DNA of 11,531 bases from Gemmatimonadota bacterium (GCA_019240375.1 JAFAYN010000066.1:1-11531); one strand, 5' to 3'; counted from the stretch's first letter, positions 1-7,798 are shown. Numbers and translations: made by a program. Notes: generated by a model not told the origin, from the letters alone.

Positions 1-2137
1 TGTTGATCTGCTCGATGATCTGGCTGATCTCGCGGATCCCCACCACCGCGGTCCCGGTGTTGTCCTGCACGCCCTTGATCTTCGCCGCGATCTCGTCCGT
101 GGCCTTGGCCGTCTGGCTGGCGAGCTGCTTGACCTCGTTGGCGACCACCGCGAAGCCCTTGCCGGCCTCTCCGGCGCGAGCGGCCTCGATCGTGGCGTTC
201 AGCGCGAGCAGGTTGGTCTGCTGGGCGATGCTGGTGATCACCCTGACCACCTCGCCGATCTCCTCGCTGCTCGTCCCCAGCTCGTCCATCATCCGCACCG
301 TCCCCTCGGCCCGGGCCGTCGCTTCCTGGGCGACGCGGAGCGCCTCCTGGAGCTGGCGCGAGATCTCGCGGATGGAGCCGGACATCTGCTCGGCGGCGGC
401 GGCCACGGTCTGCACGTTGACGCCGGCCTGCTCGCTGGCCGCGCTCACCGCCTGGGCCTGGCGGCTGGTCTCTTCCGCCGCGCCCGCCATGCTGTGGCTG
501 GTCCCCTGCAGCTGGGTGGAGGAGGACGCCACCGAGGTGGAGGCGTCGCGGATCTTCGCCAGCGCGGCGCACAGGGTGTCGATGGTGCGGTTCAGGCTCT
601 CCTTGGTGGAGGCGTGGTCGCCGCGGTAGTCGCCCTCCACCCGGCGGGTGAAGTCGCCATCGGCCAGGCGCTGGAGCACGGCGTTGGCCTCCTGCACCGG
701 CTCCACCACCGCGTCGAGGGTGGCGTTGATCCCGCCGACCAGCTCGCCGTACGCCCCCTGGAAGCGCCGGGCGTCGCCGCGGGCCGCGAGCCGTCCCTCC
801 ACCGCCGCCTCGGTCAGTCCGCGGGTCTGGGCGAGGAGGTCGCGCAGGGTGGCGAGCGCCTGGCGGAAGTTCTCGGACAGGACGTCCTCCGCCGACTTGG
901 GCGTCACCTCCACCGACAGGTCGCCGCGGCTCAGCGCCTGCGCCGCACCGGCGATGGTCCGGTTGTACTCCACGATGTCGCGCAGCGCCCCGGCCACCTG
1001 CCCGATCTCGTCCTCGGAGCGGTGCTCCACGTCGCCGCTCACGTCACCCAGGGCGATCCGGCGGGCCACCCCGGCGATCCGCACCAGCGGGCCGGTCACC
1101 CTGCGCACCAGGACCACCACCACGCCGGCCAGCGTCAGCAGGGTCAGCACGCCCATCAGGATGGTGAAGTTCCGCAGCTCCCGCGCCTGCGCCAGCACCT
1201 TTTCGGTGGGGAGGTTGACGGCGAGCGACCACGGCGTCGCGGTGGCCCCGATGTTCAGGGGGACGAAGACGCGGATCATCTCTCCCTCGGCGGCCTCCGA
1301 CCGGTCGTGGCCCAGGTACTCCTTCCCGTCGTGGACCGCCGCCTTGGCGGCCACCGCCACCTCCGAGCTCCCGATGTCCTTGCCCAGCCGGGCGGTGTCG
1401 GGGTGCGCCACGAACTTCCCGGAGGCGGAGACCAGCGTGACGTACCCGGTCTCGTACGGGCGGATCTTGGACATCTTCGCCTGGATCTCCTTCAGGGCGA
1501 GGTCGGCCCCCGCCACGCCGACGAACTTCCCGCCGACGAAGATGGGCGCCGCCACACTGGTCATCAGCACCTTCTGTCCGCCGACCTCGTAGACGTACGG
1601 CTCCAGGATGGTTGCCTTCTGCGTCTGGCGGGCGATCAGGTAGTAGTCGCCGGCGCCGGGCTTGTCGTAGTCGGTGAGCACGTCACTGGCGATGGAGCCG
1701 GTCCCCCGGTTCCAGTACGGGACGAAGCGGCCCGTGGCGTCGTACCCGGGCTGCCCGGCGAACGCCGCGTCGTTCCCGTCGAAGGCGTTCGGCTCCCACC
1801 CGGACCAGACCCCCAGGACCTCCGGATGCCCGTCCAGCACCTCCCTGAGCACGTTGTTCCCGGTCGCCCGGTCGAGCGTTCCCGCCCGCTTCGCCGCCTG
1901 GAAAGTCTGCGCGATGGTCTGCGCCGAGCTCATGGCCGGCTCGATGTCCCGCGCCACCTGGTTGGAGTAGCGGTACGCCATCTCGACCGCGGTCTGAGTG
2001 GCTTCCTGCTCGGCCAGCCGGGAGGCGCGGTCGGAGACCAGCGCCACCAGGGCCAGGAGCGCGACGGCGGTGACGCCGCAGATGGGGAGGAGGAGGCGCG
2101 TCTGCAGCGTGCGCGCCCGGAAGGATCCAAGGCTCAT
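1..2137 (-). CDS. Methyl-accepting chemotaxis protein with dCache sensor and several HAMP repeats (3' end outside window)
   Basis: Inner-membrane chemoreceptor that would signal ligand binding to CheA/CheW. The 712 residues visible form one unbroken frame from ATG at 2137 to the window edge. Residues 14-35 are a first membrane helix. Residues about 38-320 form a periplasmic dCache-type sensor, with [10 protein letters not shown] near 114-123 and a PYWNR segment near 140-144. Residues about 324-346 are the second membrane helix. A HAMP domain follows (about 345-395), then two or three HAMP-like repeats to about 526. The coiled-coil signalling domain has the conserved hairpin tip at about 636-668 ([20 protein letters not shown], then [11 protein letters not shown]). 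The C-terminal part of the signalling bundle and any CheR-binding tail are cut off. The start is set by the first membrane helix; the upstream AGAGAA is a poor ribosome site. No other chemotaxis gene is in the window, and the ligand cannot be read from sequence. Confidence 0.95.
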   Translation of the reverse strand, partial: MSLGSFRARTLQTRLLLPICGVTAVALLALVALVSDRASRLAEQEATQTAVEMAYRYSNQVARDIEPAMSSAQTIAQTFQAAKRAGTLDRATGNNVLREVLDGHPEVLGVWSGWEPNAFDGNDAAFAGQPGYDATGRFVPYWNRGTGSIASDVLTDYDKPGAGDYYLIARQTQKATILEPYVYEVGGQKVLMTSVAAPIFVGGKFVGVAGADLALKEIQAKMSKIRPYETGYVTLVSASGKFVAHPDTARLGKDIGSSEVAVAAKAAVHDGKEYLGHDRSEAAEGEMIRVFVPLNIGATATPWSLAVNLPTEKVLAQARELRNFTILMGVLTLLTLAGVVVVLVRRVTGPLVRIAGVARRIALGDVSGDVEHRSEDEIGQVAGALRDIVEYNRTIAGAAQALSRGDLSVEVTPKSAEDVLSENFRQALATLRDLLAQTRGLTEAAVEGRLAARGDARRFQGAYGELVGGINATLDAVVEPVQEANAVLQRLADGDFTRRVEGDYRGDHASTKESLNRTIDTLCAALAKIRDASTSVASSSTQLQGTSHSMAGAAEETSRQAQAVSAASEQAGVNVQTVAAAAEQMSGSIREISRQLQEALRVAQEATARAEGTVRMMDELGTSSEEIGEVVRVITSIAQQTNLLALNATIEAARAGEAGKGFAVVANEVKQLASQTAKATDEIAAKIKGVQDNTGTAVVGIREISQIIEQIN

Positions 2138-2281
2138 GTTGTTTCTCTGGACGATCTGAAGGGAAGGTCATGGACGAAGCGGGGCCGCACCTCCGAAGGG
2201 AGGATGTTGGGCGCGGCTCACTGCACCAGGGAGGGGTATCGGCCGGAAGCCGGGGAGACTTGAAGAGGGTCCCGGAATGCG

Positions 2282-2317
2282 AGAGAGCCGGCCCCGCGGG
2301 TGCGGGACCGGCTCTCT
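2282..2317 (-). terminator. Strong GC-rich hairpin downstream of the M28 peptidase gene
   Basis: The arms AGAGAGCCGG (2282-2291) and CCGGCTCTCT (2308-2317) pair perfectly. Inside them CCCGC (2293-2297) pairs with GCGGG (2302-2306) around a GGGT loop. It lies 20 bases after the M28 stop and about 145 bases before the MCP start, so it probably ends the M28 transcript. There is no real T-tract on the minus strand. On the plus strand it is followed by TCTTCCC, so intrinsic termination is likely but not certain. Confidence 0.6.
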
Positions 2318-2337
2318 TCTTCCCGGGGTGGTGCCGC

Positions 2338-3759
2338 TCAGCGGGCGGCGGCCTGCGGCGTCCCCATGGGGATGCGCTCCGGCATGTCCGCGGCGACGTA
2401 CGCCATCACCGCCATGGTGGCGACGCAGAGCGCCATCTCGTGCGGGTCCAGCTTGTCGAGCATGTCGGCCTGGCTGTGGTGATACCAGAAGTAGCGGGTC
2501 CCGTCCACGCTCAGCCCCATCCCGGGGACGCCGAGCGCCATGATCGGCCCGATGTCGGCCTCGCCGCCCGGGGTGGTGACGGTGCCCGAGCCGATCCGGT
2601 CCGTGAGCGCGGCGATCTGCCGCACCATGAACAGCGCGGAGTCGGGGCCGCTGAAGGCGAAGCCGCTGGGCTTGAACACGCCGTTGTCCGACTCGATGGC
2701 CAGCACGTGGTTCGGGACTTCGGCGCGGTGCTGGTCGCGGTAGGCGAGCCCCCCGCGCGTCCCGTTCTCCTCGTTGGTCCAGAGCACCACGCGGACGGTG
2801 CGGCGCGGGCGGAGCCCCAGCTTCTTCATCAGGAGCACCGCCTGCCAGGCGGCCACGCTCCCGCCCGCGTCGTCCATGGCGCCCTGGCCCACGTCCCACG
2901 AGTCGATGTGCCCGCCGAGCACCACCACCTCGTTCGGGCGCTCGCTCCCGCGCAATTCCGCCACCACGTTGCGCGAGGGGGCGTCGGGGAGGGTCTGCGC
3001 GTTCATCACCAGCTTCACCGTGGGGCGGTCGCCGCGGTCCTGCATCCGGTGCAGCATCATCGCGTCCTCCACCGAGACGGCGGCGAAGGGGATGCGCGCC
3101 ACCGTGGTGTCGTAGCGGGTGCTCCCGGTGTGCGGGTTGCGCATGGAGCCGGACGAGACGGAGCGGAGCAGGGCGGCCACCGCCCCCACCTTCGCGGCGG
3201 CCACCGCGCCGCCGCCCCGGTAGCGCACCGTCTCCCGGTACTCGGTGAAGGGGACGTCGAAGAGCACGATCCTGCCGCGGGCCTCGGCGGCGCGGCGCTC
3301 CAGCTCCTCGTAGCTCCCCACCACCAGCACCGGGGCGGTGATCCCCCCGGCCGGGGTGGCGACGCTCCCGCCAAGCCCCAGCATGGCGATGGGGGCGCGG
3401 CGCGGGCTCACCAGCTCCGCCGACTCCTCGCCGCGGACCCAGTGCGGGACCATCACCGGCTCGGTGTGGACGTTTTCCAGCCCGTCGCGCCTCATCTCGG
3501 CGGCGATCCAGTCGATCGCGTCCTCCAGACTGCGCGAGCCGCTGAGACGGTGGCCGAAGCGGTCCACCAGCGTGCCCAGACGCTGGTAGGCGGAGCTGTC
3601 CGCGAGCGCGGCGTCGATCAGGGAGTCGGCCCGGTCGCGGTAGGCGGCGTACAGGCGCGTGGGGGTGACCACCCGGTCCTGCGCGTGCGCGGCGGCGGGG
3701 GCGAGCACGGCGGCGGCGAGCGCCGCGGCCAGGAGCCGGGACAGGGATGCTTTGTTCAT
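2338..3759 (-). CDS. Secreted M28 family zinc peptidase, carboxypeptidase Q-like
   Basis: Predicted exported co-catalytic di-zinc exopeptidase of 473 residues, close to the length of animal carboxypeptidase Q (about 472). Residues 1-26 are a signal peptide with an Ala-rich core, and cleavage is likely after AHA. All metal and catalytic residues of the family are present at the same spacing as in human CPQ: H284 (GGHIDSWD), bridging D296 (GAMDD), catalytic E330 and zinc ligand E331 (TNEENG), D358 (ESDNG) and H428 (YHHSQ). A PA-like insertion would occupy about 130-260. The enzyme would release amino acids from peptides in the periplasm or outside the cell. No Shine-Dalgarno sequence precedes ATG 3759; the signal peptide fixes the start. 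It is transcribed away from the metalloprotease gene at 3956, with which it shares a 196-base intergenic region. Confidence 0.95.
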   Translation of the reverse strand: MNKASLSRLLAAALAAAVLAPAAAHAQDRVVTPTRLYAAYRDRADSLIDAALADSSAYQRLGTLVDRFGHRLSGSRSLEDAIDWIAAEMRRDGLENVHTEPVMVPHWVRGEESAELVSPRRAPIAMLGLGGSVATPAGGITAPVLVVGSYEELERRAAEARGRIVLFDVPFTEYRETVRYRGGGAVAAAKVGAVAALLRSVSSGSMRNPHTGSTRYDTTVARIPFAAVSVEDAMMLHRMQDRGDRPTVKLVMNAQTLPDAPSRNVVAELRGSERPNEVVVLGGHIDSWDVGQGAMDDAGGSVAAWQAVLLMKKLGLRPRRTVRVVLWTNEENGTRGGLAYRDQHRAEVPNHVLAIESDNGVFKPSGFAFSGPDSALFMVRQIAALTDRIGSGTVTTPGGEADIGPIMALGVPGMGLSVDGTRYFWYHHSQADMLDKLDPHEMALCVATMAVMAYVAADMPERIPMGTPQAAAR

Positions 3760-3911
3760 GGGCGCGGAGGCGGAGTCTGGACGGTATCGAGCGGAACCCG
3801 CCCTCCAAGTTACGGCGCCGCGCGCGTCCCCGCCAACCGGGGCGTGGCAGGGGGAAGGACGACCCGCCGGGCCGGCAAACCAATCCAGCGTAAGTGTGTA
3901 CAAGGTAAAGA

Positions 3912-3932
3912 GATCCGCTCCGGGTGCGGATC
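3912..3932. promoter_or_regulatory. Inverted repeat in the shared region between two divergent peptidase genes
   Basis: GATCCGC (3912-3918) and GCGGATC (3926-3932) are perfect 7-base arms around a 7-base spacer. The repeat ends 23 bases before the GTG start of the plus-strand metalloprotease. It could be an operator for the divergent pair or a small hairpin in the leader of that gene. I could not place a convincing promoter box on either strand here. Confidence 0.35.
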
Positions 3933-3955
3933 GTCTCCCCCGAAGTCGAAGCAAA

Positions 3956-5065
3956 GTGTCGAGTTCCCTGTCGAAACGGCTCCTGGCGAGCCTCGCTCTC
4001 CTCGTGGCCGCCGCTCTCCTCCTGGCGCGGTCCGGGTCCGCCGCGTCGCCCCCGCTGGTCGGGCGGATCCTCCCCGCGGACGGGGGCTCCGTGGCCGGGA
4101 TGCGGGTGTACGTCCGCGGCGCCTCGTTCAGCGACTCGGCCACGGTGGATTCCACCGGGCGCTTTACCGTCGCCCTTCCGGAGCGCCTCCGCGGCGACTC
4201 GCTGGAGCTGTTCACCAACGCGGCGGACTCGGCCGCCATCCGCTACTACCCGGCGCTGGTCCGCCTCTTCGACGAGCAGCTCGCGGCGGAGCAGGGGGTG
4301 GTGCTGGTCCCGCGCGAGTGGACCATCCCCACGGGGAGGTTCGCGGGGCGGACGGTCCGCATCGACCTGGACCGCGCCTTCCGCCCGGTGTGTGACGAAT
4401 GCACCGGCTTCTACCGCAACCTGGCCGACGGGCCGAGCCGGGGGCAGGTTCGCACCTGGCCGGAGGAGGTGTTCCCACTGCGGGTGGTGTTCGACCGGGA
4501 GTTCTCCGGGGCCTCCATCAGCGCGCGGGACTCGACGGCCTTCTGGCGCGCGGTGGACGAGATGGAGGCGGACCTCGGCGCCGACCTGTTCCGCCCCGCC
4601 CGCTTCGCCGACGCCCTCCCGGTGAACGACGTCACCTCCAACGACGTGATCTTCGTGCAGATCGACCCGGCCATGCACATGGCGGGGCTGGGCGTCACCG
4701 GGACGGAAGGAGGGACGGTCACCTACGGCGAGGTACGGGTGAAGTCCGGCTCGCTCCTGACCGGACCGGAGGGGACCGGGCTGGTGAGCCACGAGATGCT
4801 GCACGCGCTGGGGTTCGGGCACACCTGCAGCTGGCACACGGTGATGGCGGTGGCGGCGCGCTGCGGGGGGATGTCGTCCGACCGACTGACCGAGGAGGAC
4901 GTCGCCTACGCGCAGCTCGCCCGCCAGGTGCGAGGGGTGCAGCAGTCGCGCGGGGCGCGGTGGGGGATGGAGGCGGCGCTGGCGGCGGCGCGGGAGATCC
5001 GCTCCGGCCGCCCGCTCCTTCCGCCGGTGGTCCCGGACACGGTGGTTACCCGGCTGGAGGCGTAG
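3956..5065 (+). CDS. Secreted matrixin-like zinc metalloprotease (metzincin) with N-terminal beta-sandwich-like domain
   Basis: Predicted exported protease of 369 residues. After a basic N-terminus, residues 9-24 form the hydrophobic core of a signal peptide. Residues about 33-95 (VGRILPADGG, then VDSTGRFTV) resemble a carboxypeptidase-regulatory/transthyretin-like domain. The catalytic domain carries HEMLHALGFGHTCSWHTVM at 279-297: zinc ligands H279, H283 and H289, catalytic E280, and M297 as the Met-turn. The third His to Met spacing of 8 equals that of matrixins. Four cysteines (C146, C149, C291, C303) could form two disulfides, one pair tying the motif loop. GTG 3956 is chosen because it directly precedes the signal peptide; the ribosome site is weak, and an in-frame GTG near 3896 is possible but would add a charged tail. 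It diverges from the M28 peptidase and ends at a terminator. The substrate is unknown. Confidence 0.85.
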   Translation: MSSSLSKRLLASLALLVAAALLLARSGSAASPPLVGRILPADGGSVAGMRVYVRGASFSDSATVDSTGRFTVALPERLRGDSLELFTNAADSAAIRYYPALVRLFDEQLAAEQGVVLVPREWTIPTGRFAGRTVRIDLDRAFRPVCDECTGFYRNLADGPSRGQVRTWPEEVFPLRVVFDREFSGASISARDSTAFWRAVDEMEADLGADLFRPARFADALPVNDVTSNDVIFVQIDPAMHMAGLGVTGTEGGTVTYGEVRVKSGSLLTGPEGTGLVSHEMLHALGFGHTCSWHTVMAVAARCGGMSSDRLTEEDVAYAQLARQVRGVQQSRGARWGMEAALAAAREIRSGRPLLPPVVPDTVVTRLEA

Positions 5066-5087
5066 ATCCCCTCCCGCCCTCGAAACA

Positions 5088-5125
5088 AAGAGCCCCTGGA
5101 GCCGGTCCCGGCTCCAGGGGCTTTT
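5088..5125. terminator. Bidirectional intrinsic terminator between convergent genes
   Basis: AGCCCCTGGAGCCG (5091-5104) pairs perfectly with CGGCTCCAGGGGCT (5109-5122) around a GTCC loop. A-T and G-T pairs extend the stem outward. The plus strand continues in TTTT. The minus strand continues in a run read as CTTTGTTTCG. It lies 22 bases after the metalloprotease stop and 21 bases from the desaturase stop, so it should serve both genes. Confidence 0.93.
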
Positions 5126-5146
5126 CACTCGGAGCCGTCGGGCTGC

Positions 5147-6331
5147 TCAGGCCGGCGAGGCGTGCGGGTCCGCGTCCCCGAACAGGCGCACGCTGACCGC
5201 CTGCAGCACCAGCTGCCGGGAGCGCTCCGCGATCTCGTCCAGCGACGGCGTGGCCGTGAACATCTCCTGCGCCCGCTCCCGCAGCTCGTCCACCGAGGGG
5301 AGGTGCGGGAGCTGCAGCTCCGCCCACGCGGCCTCCGCCTGGGTGCGGGCCGACAGCAGCTTCGCGCGCAGCTCCTCGACGTCGGGGCGGTGCGCCCACG
5401 CCTCACGGAGCTGCTCGCAGATGGCGTCCACCGGGACGGTGTCGGCGAGCTGGCGGGCGACCTTCTCGATCACCGCGCGCCCGGCGCGGCGCTCCCCGCT
5501 CACCACATGCGCCGGGGGGGCGCGCAGCTCCCACACGATCCCCGCCCACGAGAGCGCCACCAGCGCGTAGTAGGTCGGGTCGACCTCCCACCAGCGGAAC
5601 CCCTGCCGGGTGGAGCTCATGTAGTAGTGGTGGTTGTTGTGCCACCCCTCGCCCAGCGTGACCAGCGCCAGCCACCAGTTGTTGCGCGAGTCGTCGCCGG
5701 TCAGGTAGCGCTGCTTCCCGACCACGTGCGCCAGCGAGTTGATGGCGAAGGTGCAGTGGTACAGGATCACCGTGCTCAAAAAGAATCCCACGAACAGCCC
5801 CTGCCACCCCAGCGCCAGCCAGCACGCCACCCCCAGCAGCGTCGGGGGGACGTATTTGAGCCGGTCCAGCCAGACCAGCTCGGGGAAGCGGGTCAGGTCG
5901 GAGATGTTGGAGTAGTCCGCCGCGCCGCGCTTCACGGAGAAGATCCACCCTACGTGGGCGAACAGGAACCCGAAGTGCCGGGGCGAGTGGACGTCCTCGG
6001 GGGTGTCCGCGTGCTTGTGGTGGTCGCGGTGCTTGGACGCCCACCAGAGGATCCCCTGCTGCGCCGAGGTCTGGCAGAGGAAGGCCAGGAGGAACTGCCC
6101 CACCCGGCTCGTCCTGTACGAGCGGTGCGAGAAGTAGCGGTGGTACCCCGCCGTCACCCCGAACATCCGCACCAGGTACAGCGCGGCGCAGAGGAGGAGC
6201 GACGCCCGGCTCACGCCCGTCCACAGGATGCCGAAGCACGCCAGGTGGAGGAGGACGAAGGGGATCGTCGCGGGATAGATGATGTCGTCGTGGTGGTCGT
6301 CCGCGTGCTGCGGGGCGGCGTGTGCGGCCAA
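5147..6331 (-). CDS. Membrane fatty acyl desaturase (delta-9 type, di-iron) with extra helical C-terminal tail
   Basis: Integral-membrane desaturase that would put a double bond into acyl-CoA or lipid-bound acyl chains, using O2 and an electron donor. The three histidine boxes are intact in the 394-residue reading: HRYFSH 64-69, HRDHH 101-105 and HNNHH 231-235. NSLAH (198-202) adds the extra ligand pair of the stearoyl-CoA desaturase type. Hydrophobic helices lie at about 21-38, 42-59, 78-97 and 165-195. The core ends near residue 275. The last 120 residues are soluble, charged and mostly helical (ERAQEMF, DEIAERSRQ), which is unusual for the family. Start: TTG 6331 is favoured because AGGAAG lies 9 bases upstream; GTG 6442 is an alternative giving 431 residues, but its added segment is Arg/Pro-rich and has no ribosome site. 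It is divergent from the DUF1697 gene. No ferredoxin or reductase gene is nearby. Confidence 0.93.
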   Translation of the reverse strand: MAAHAAPQHADDHHDDIIYPATIPFVLLHLACFGILWTGVSRASLLLCAALYLVRMFGVTAGYHRYFSHRSYRTSRVGQFLLAFLCQTSAQQGILWWASKHRDHHKHADTPEDVHSPRHFGFLFAHVGWIFSVKRGAADYSNISDLTRFPELVWLDRLKYVPPTLLGVACWLALGWQGLFVGFFLSTVILYHCTFAINSLAHVVGKQRYLTGDDSRNNWWLALVTLGEGWHNNHHYYMSSTRQGFRWWEVDPTYYALVALSWAGIVWELRAPPAHVVSGERRAGRAVIEKVARQLADTVPVDAICEQLREAWAHRPDVEELRAKLLSARTQAEAAWAELQLPHLPSVDELRERAQEMFTATPSLDEIAERSRQLVLQAVSVRLFGDADPHASPA

Positions 6332-6511
6332 GTTCGGTTGCTTCCTGCGGGGACGGATGTGCCGCGGCGCGGCGCTCTTCCTCGGGAATCTAACCGGAGA
6401 GCGATTCGCGCGGGAAGCCGGCCGGGGATTATCCGCCGCCACTTCGTGGACTTATCTTGTCCCGTTCGCTTCGAGCGACCGGTACGTACGACCGACTCCG
6501 GAGGAGATCCG

Positions 6512-7057
6512 ATGAACGGCTGGCAGGTGGCGCTGATCCGCGGGATCAACGTGGGGAAGGCGAAGCGGGTGGCGATGGCGGACCTCCGCGCGATGCTCGC
6601 GGACTTCGGCTATGGCGACGTGAAGACGCTGCTGAACAGCGGCAACGCGGTGTTCACCACCCAGGACGCGCCGGGCGGGGCCGCGGCGCGCATCGAGGAG
6701 GGGCTGGCGACGCGGCTCGGGGTTCCCGCGCGGGTGGTGGTGCTCACCGGCGAGGAGGTCGCCGCCCTGGTCGCCGATAACCCCCTCCGCGAGATCGCCA
6801 CCGACCCGTCGCGCTATCTCGTCGCCGTCCTGGCCGACCCGGCGGACCGCCGGCTGCTGGAGCCGCTGACGGAACGGGACTGGGGCGCCGACGCGCTGGC
6901 GCTGGGCGAGAGGGTGGCCTACCTCTGGTGCGCCGGGGGGATCCTGGAAAGCCGGCTCTCCGAAGCGGTCGGCCGGGCGCTCCGCGACGGGGTGACCAGC
7001 CGCAACTGGGCGACGATGCTCAAGCTCCACGCGCTCGTCGGGGGCGGGGCGGGGTAG
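6512..7057 (+). CDS. DUF1697 family protein
   Basis: Small soluble protein of 181 residues, the usual size for DUF1697, whose biochemical role is not established. Family hallmarks are visible: ALIRGINVG at 7-15, the LNSGNAVF segment at 41-48, and the C-terminal TSRNWATMLKL at 162-172. The start is firm because GGAGGAG (6500-6506) lies 5 bases before ATG. No signal peptide or membrane segment is present. It diverges from the desaturase and converges on the SnoaL-like gene with only 30 bases between stops, so it is probably monocistronic. The 180 bases upstream hold small A/T-rich patches (around 6426-6432 and 6451-6458) where promoters for both divergent genes may lie, but I could not fix a -35/-10 pair. 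Confidence 0.93.
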   Translation: MNGWQVALIRGINVGKAKRVAMADLRAMLADFGYGDVKTLLNSGNAVFTTQDAPGGAAARIEEGLATRLGVPARVVVLTGEEVAALVADNPLREIATDPSRYLVAVLADPADRRLLEPLTERDWGADALALGERVAYLWCAGGILESRLSEAVGRALRDGVTSRNWATMLKLHALVGGGAG

Positions 7058-7082
7058 AGGCCGGGGCCGGAGCCCCGCCCCG
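7045..7082. terminator. GC hairpin between convergent DUF1697 and SnoaL-like genes
   Basis: CGGGGCGGGG (7045-7054) pairs with CCCCGCCCCG (7073-7082) over an 18-base loop that contains the DUF1697 stop codon. A competing inner hairpin, CGGGGC/GCCCCG (7062-7067 with 7072-7077), is also possible. There is no T-tract on either side. It probably acts as the transcription barrier for this convergent pair, though G-run composition alone could create such pairing. Confidence 0.4.
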
Positions 7083-7087
7083 CACCC

Positions 7088-7600
7088 TCACGGCACCACG
7101 GGGGCGTCGTCCGGGACCGGCTGCATCGCCTGGAGGAGCGCGGCCGTGTCCACCATCTCGCGGATCCGCACCACCTTCCCGTCGCGGAAGTTGAAGATCG
7201 ACATCCAGTGCATTTCGTAGGGGCGGTGCCCGGGGCGGATGTGCCCGCGTTCCCGGGCGAACACCACCACGGTGTCGCCCTGTGCGACCACCGCCTGGAT
7301 CTCCGGGTCCTGGTCCTCGATCATGGCGAAGTTCCGCCGCACCGCTTCCAGCACCTCCTCCCTCCCGCGCCAGGTCCCCGTGAAAGGCGCCCCGGGCGCG
7401 CCGACGATCTCCATCTCCACCTCCTCGTCCATCAGCTCGGCGAGCGGTCCCCCGAACTCGCCGCGGACGAGGGCCGAGTACTGCTCCTGCAGGCGCCGCA
7501 CGTTCTCCGCCTCCGCCTGCTTCGCGACGGCGACGGGATCGCCGTCCAGGAAGGCCAGGTGGATGTCCTGGATGAACCGTGCATGAGTGGCTTCGGTCAT
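7088..7600 (-). CDS. SnoaL-like / NTF2-fold protein
   Basis: Cytoplasmic protein of 170 residues with the cone-shaped NTF2-like pattern. Helices lie at about 5-45, followed by LMDEEVEMEIVGAPG (56-70), the FTGTWRGREEVLEAVRRNF segment (73-91), and a beta-sheet run IQAVVAQGDTVVVFAR (101-116), MHWMSIFNFRDGKVVRIRE (130-148). The phrase with FTG, GREEV and DGKVVRIREMVD is typical of SnoaL/DUF4440-like members, which range from isomerases and hydrolases to ligand binders, so no reaction can be assigned. The start is secure: GGAGGT (minus strand, 7605-7610) stands 4 bases before ATG 7600. It is the minus-strand member of a divergent pair with the DUF47 gene, with a 266-base intergenic region that holds several repeats. 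Confidence 0.88.
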   Translation of the reverse strand: MTEATHARFIQDIHLAFLDGDPVAVAKQAEAENVRRLQEQYSALVRGEFGGPLAELMDEEVEMEIVGAPGAPFTGTWRGREEVLEAVRRNFAMIEDQDPEIQAVVAQGDTVVVFARERGHIRPGHRPYEMHWMSIFNFRDGKVVRIREMVDTAALLQAMQPVPDDAPVVP

Positions 7601-7659
7601 CTCTACCTCCGGGAACGGGAGTGCGGACTTTCGCGCTCGACGGGGATCGCCGGGCGGAC

Positions 7660-7689
7660 GGCGCGCCGGAAAAGGGCCGCCGGCGCGCC
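7660..7689. repeat. Perfect 10-bp inverted repeat in SnoaL-like/DUF47 intergenic region
   Basis: GGCGCGCCGG (7660-7669) and CCGGCGCGCC (7680-7689) are perfect arms around a 10-base loop, AAAAGGGCCG. Each arm also contains the 8-base palindrome GGCGCGCC. It lies 60 bases upstream of the SnoaL-like start, in its probable leader or promoter. It has no T-tract and no upstream minus-strand gene to terminate, so a regulatory hairpin or operator is more likely than a terminator. Confidence 0.5.
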
Positions 7690-7769
7690 TCACCGGAGGG
7701 AAAGTTACGTGTGGGGATCGGGCCGTACAACAACATTTTCGCCGCCGGGCCGGGGCGGGCCGCGCGACG

Positions 7770-7798
7770 GCGTTACACAGTCGCGACCCCGCGTTACA
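7770..7798. promoter_or_regulatory. Direct repeat GCGTTACA with 21-bp spacing upstream of DUF47 gene
   Basis: GCGTTACA occurs at 7770-7777 and again at 7791-7798. The starts are 21 bases apart, which is two helical turns and so would place both on one face of DNA. A shorter match, GTTAC, also lies at 7704-7708. The repeats sit about 70-95 bases before the DUF47 start, a sensible place for an activator site. They do not match the Pho box as I know it. Function is inferred from position and phasing only. Confidence 0.4.

Noticed and set aside
494..2263. A 589-codon plus-strand open frame opposite the MCP gene
   Set aside because: His/Gly/Arg-rich translation with no domains, while the minus strand encodes an unmistakable chemoreceptor.
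2138..2281. Possible riboswitch or small RNA in the MCP leader
   Set aside because: Only a small CCTCC-GAAG-GGAGG hairpin (2190-2203) and scattered GC pairing are visible. No consensus of a known riboswitch class could be matched.
2168..5128. A 986-codon open frame on the minus strand crossing several genes
   Set aside because: It runs in another frame through the M28 gene and antisense to the metalloprotease gene. Its translation is Arg/Pro/Gly-rich with no domain, as expected for shadow frames in GC-rich DNA.
6332..6442. N-terminal extension of the desaturase from GTG 6442
   Set aside because: The added 37 residues are Arg/Pro-rich, lack a ribosome site and precede a start (TTG 6331) with AGGAAG at good spacing. 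It cannot be fully excluded.
7730..7760. Minus-strand promoter for the SnoaL-like gene around TTGTTGTAC
   Set aside because: The TTG-containing words have no -10 better than 3 of 6 at 16-18 bases, so I did not call it.
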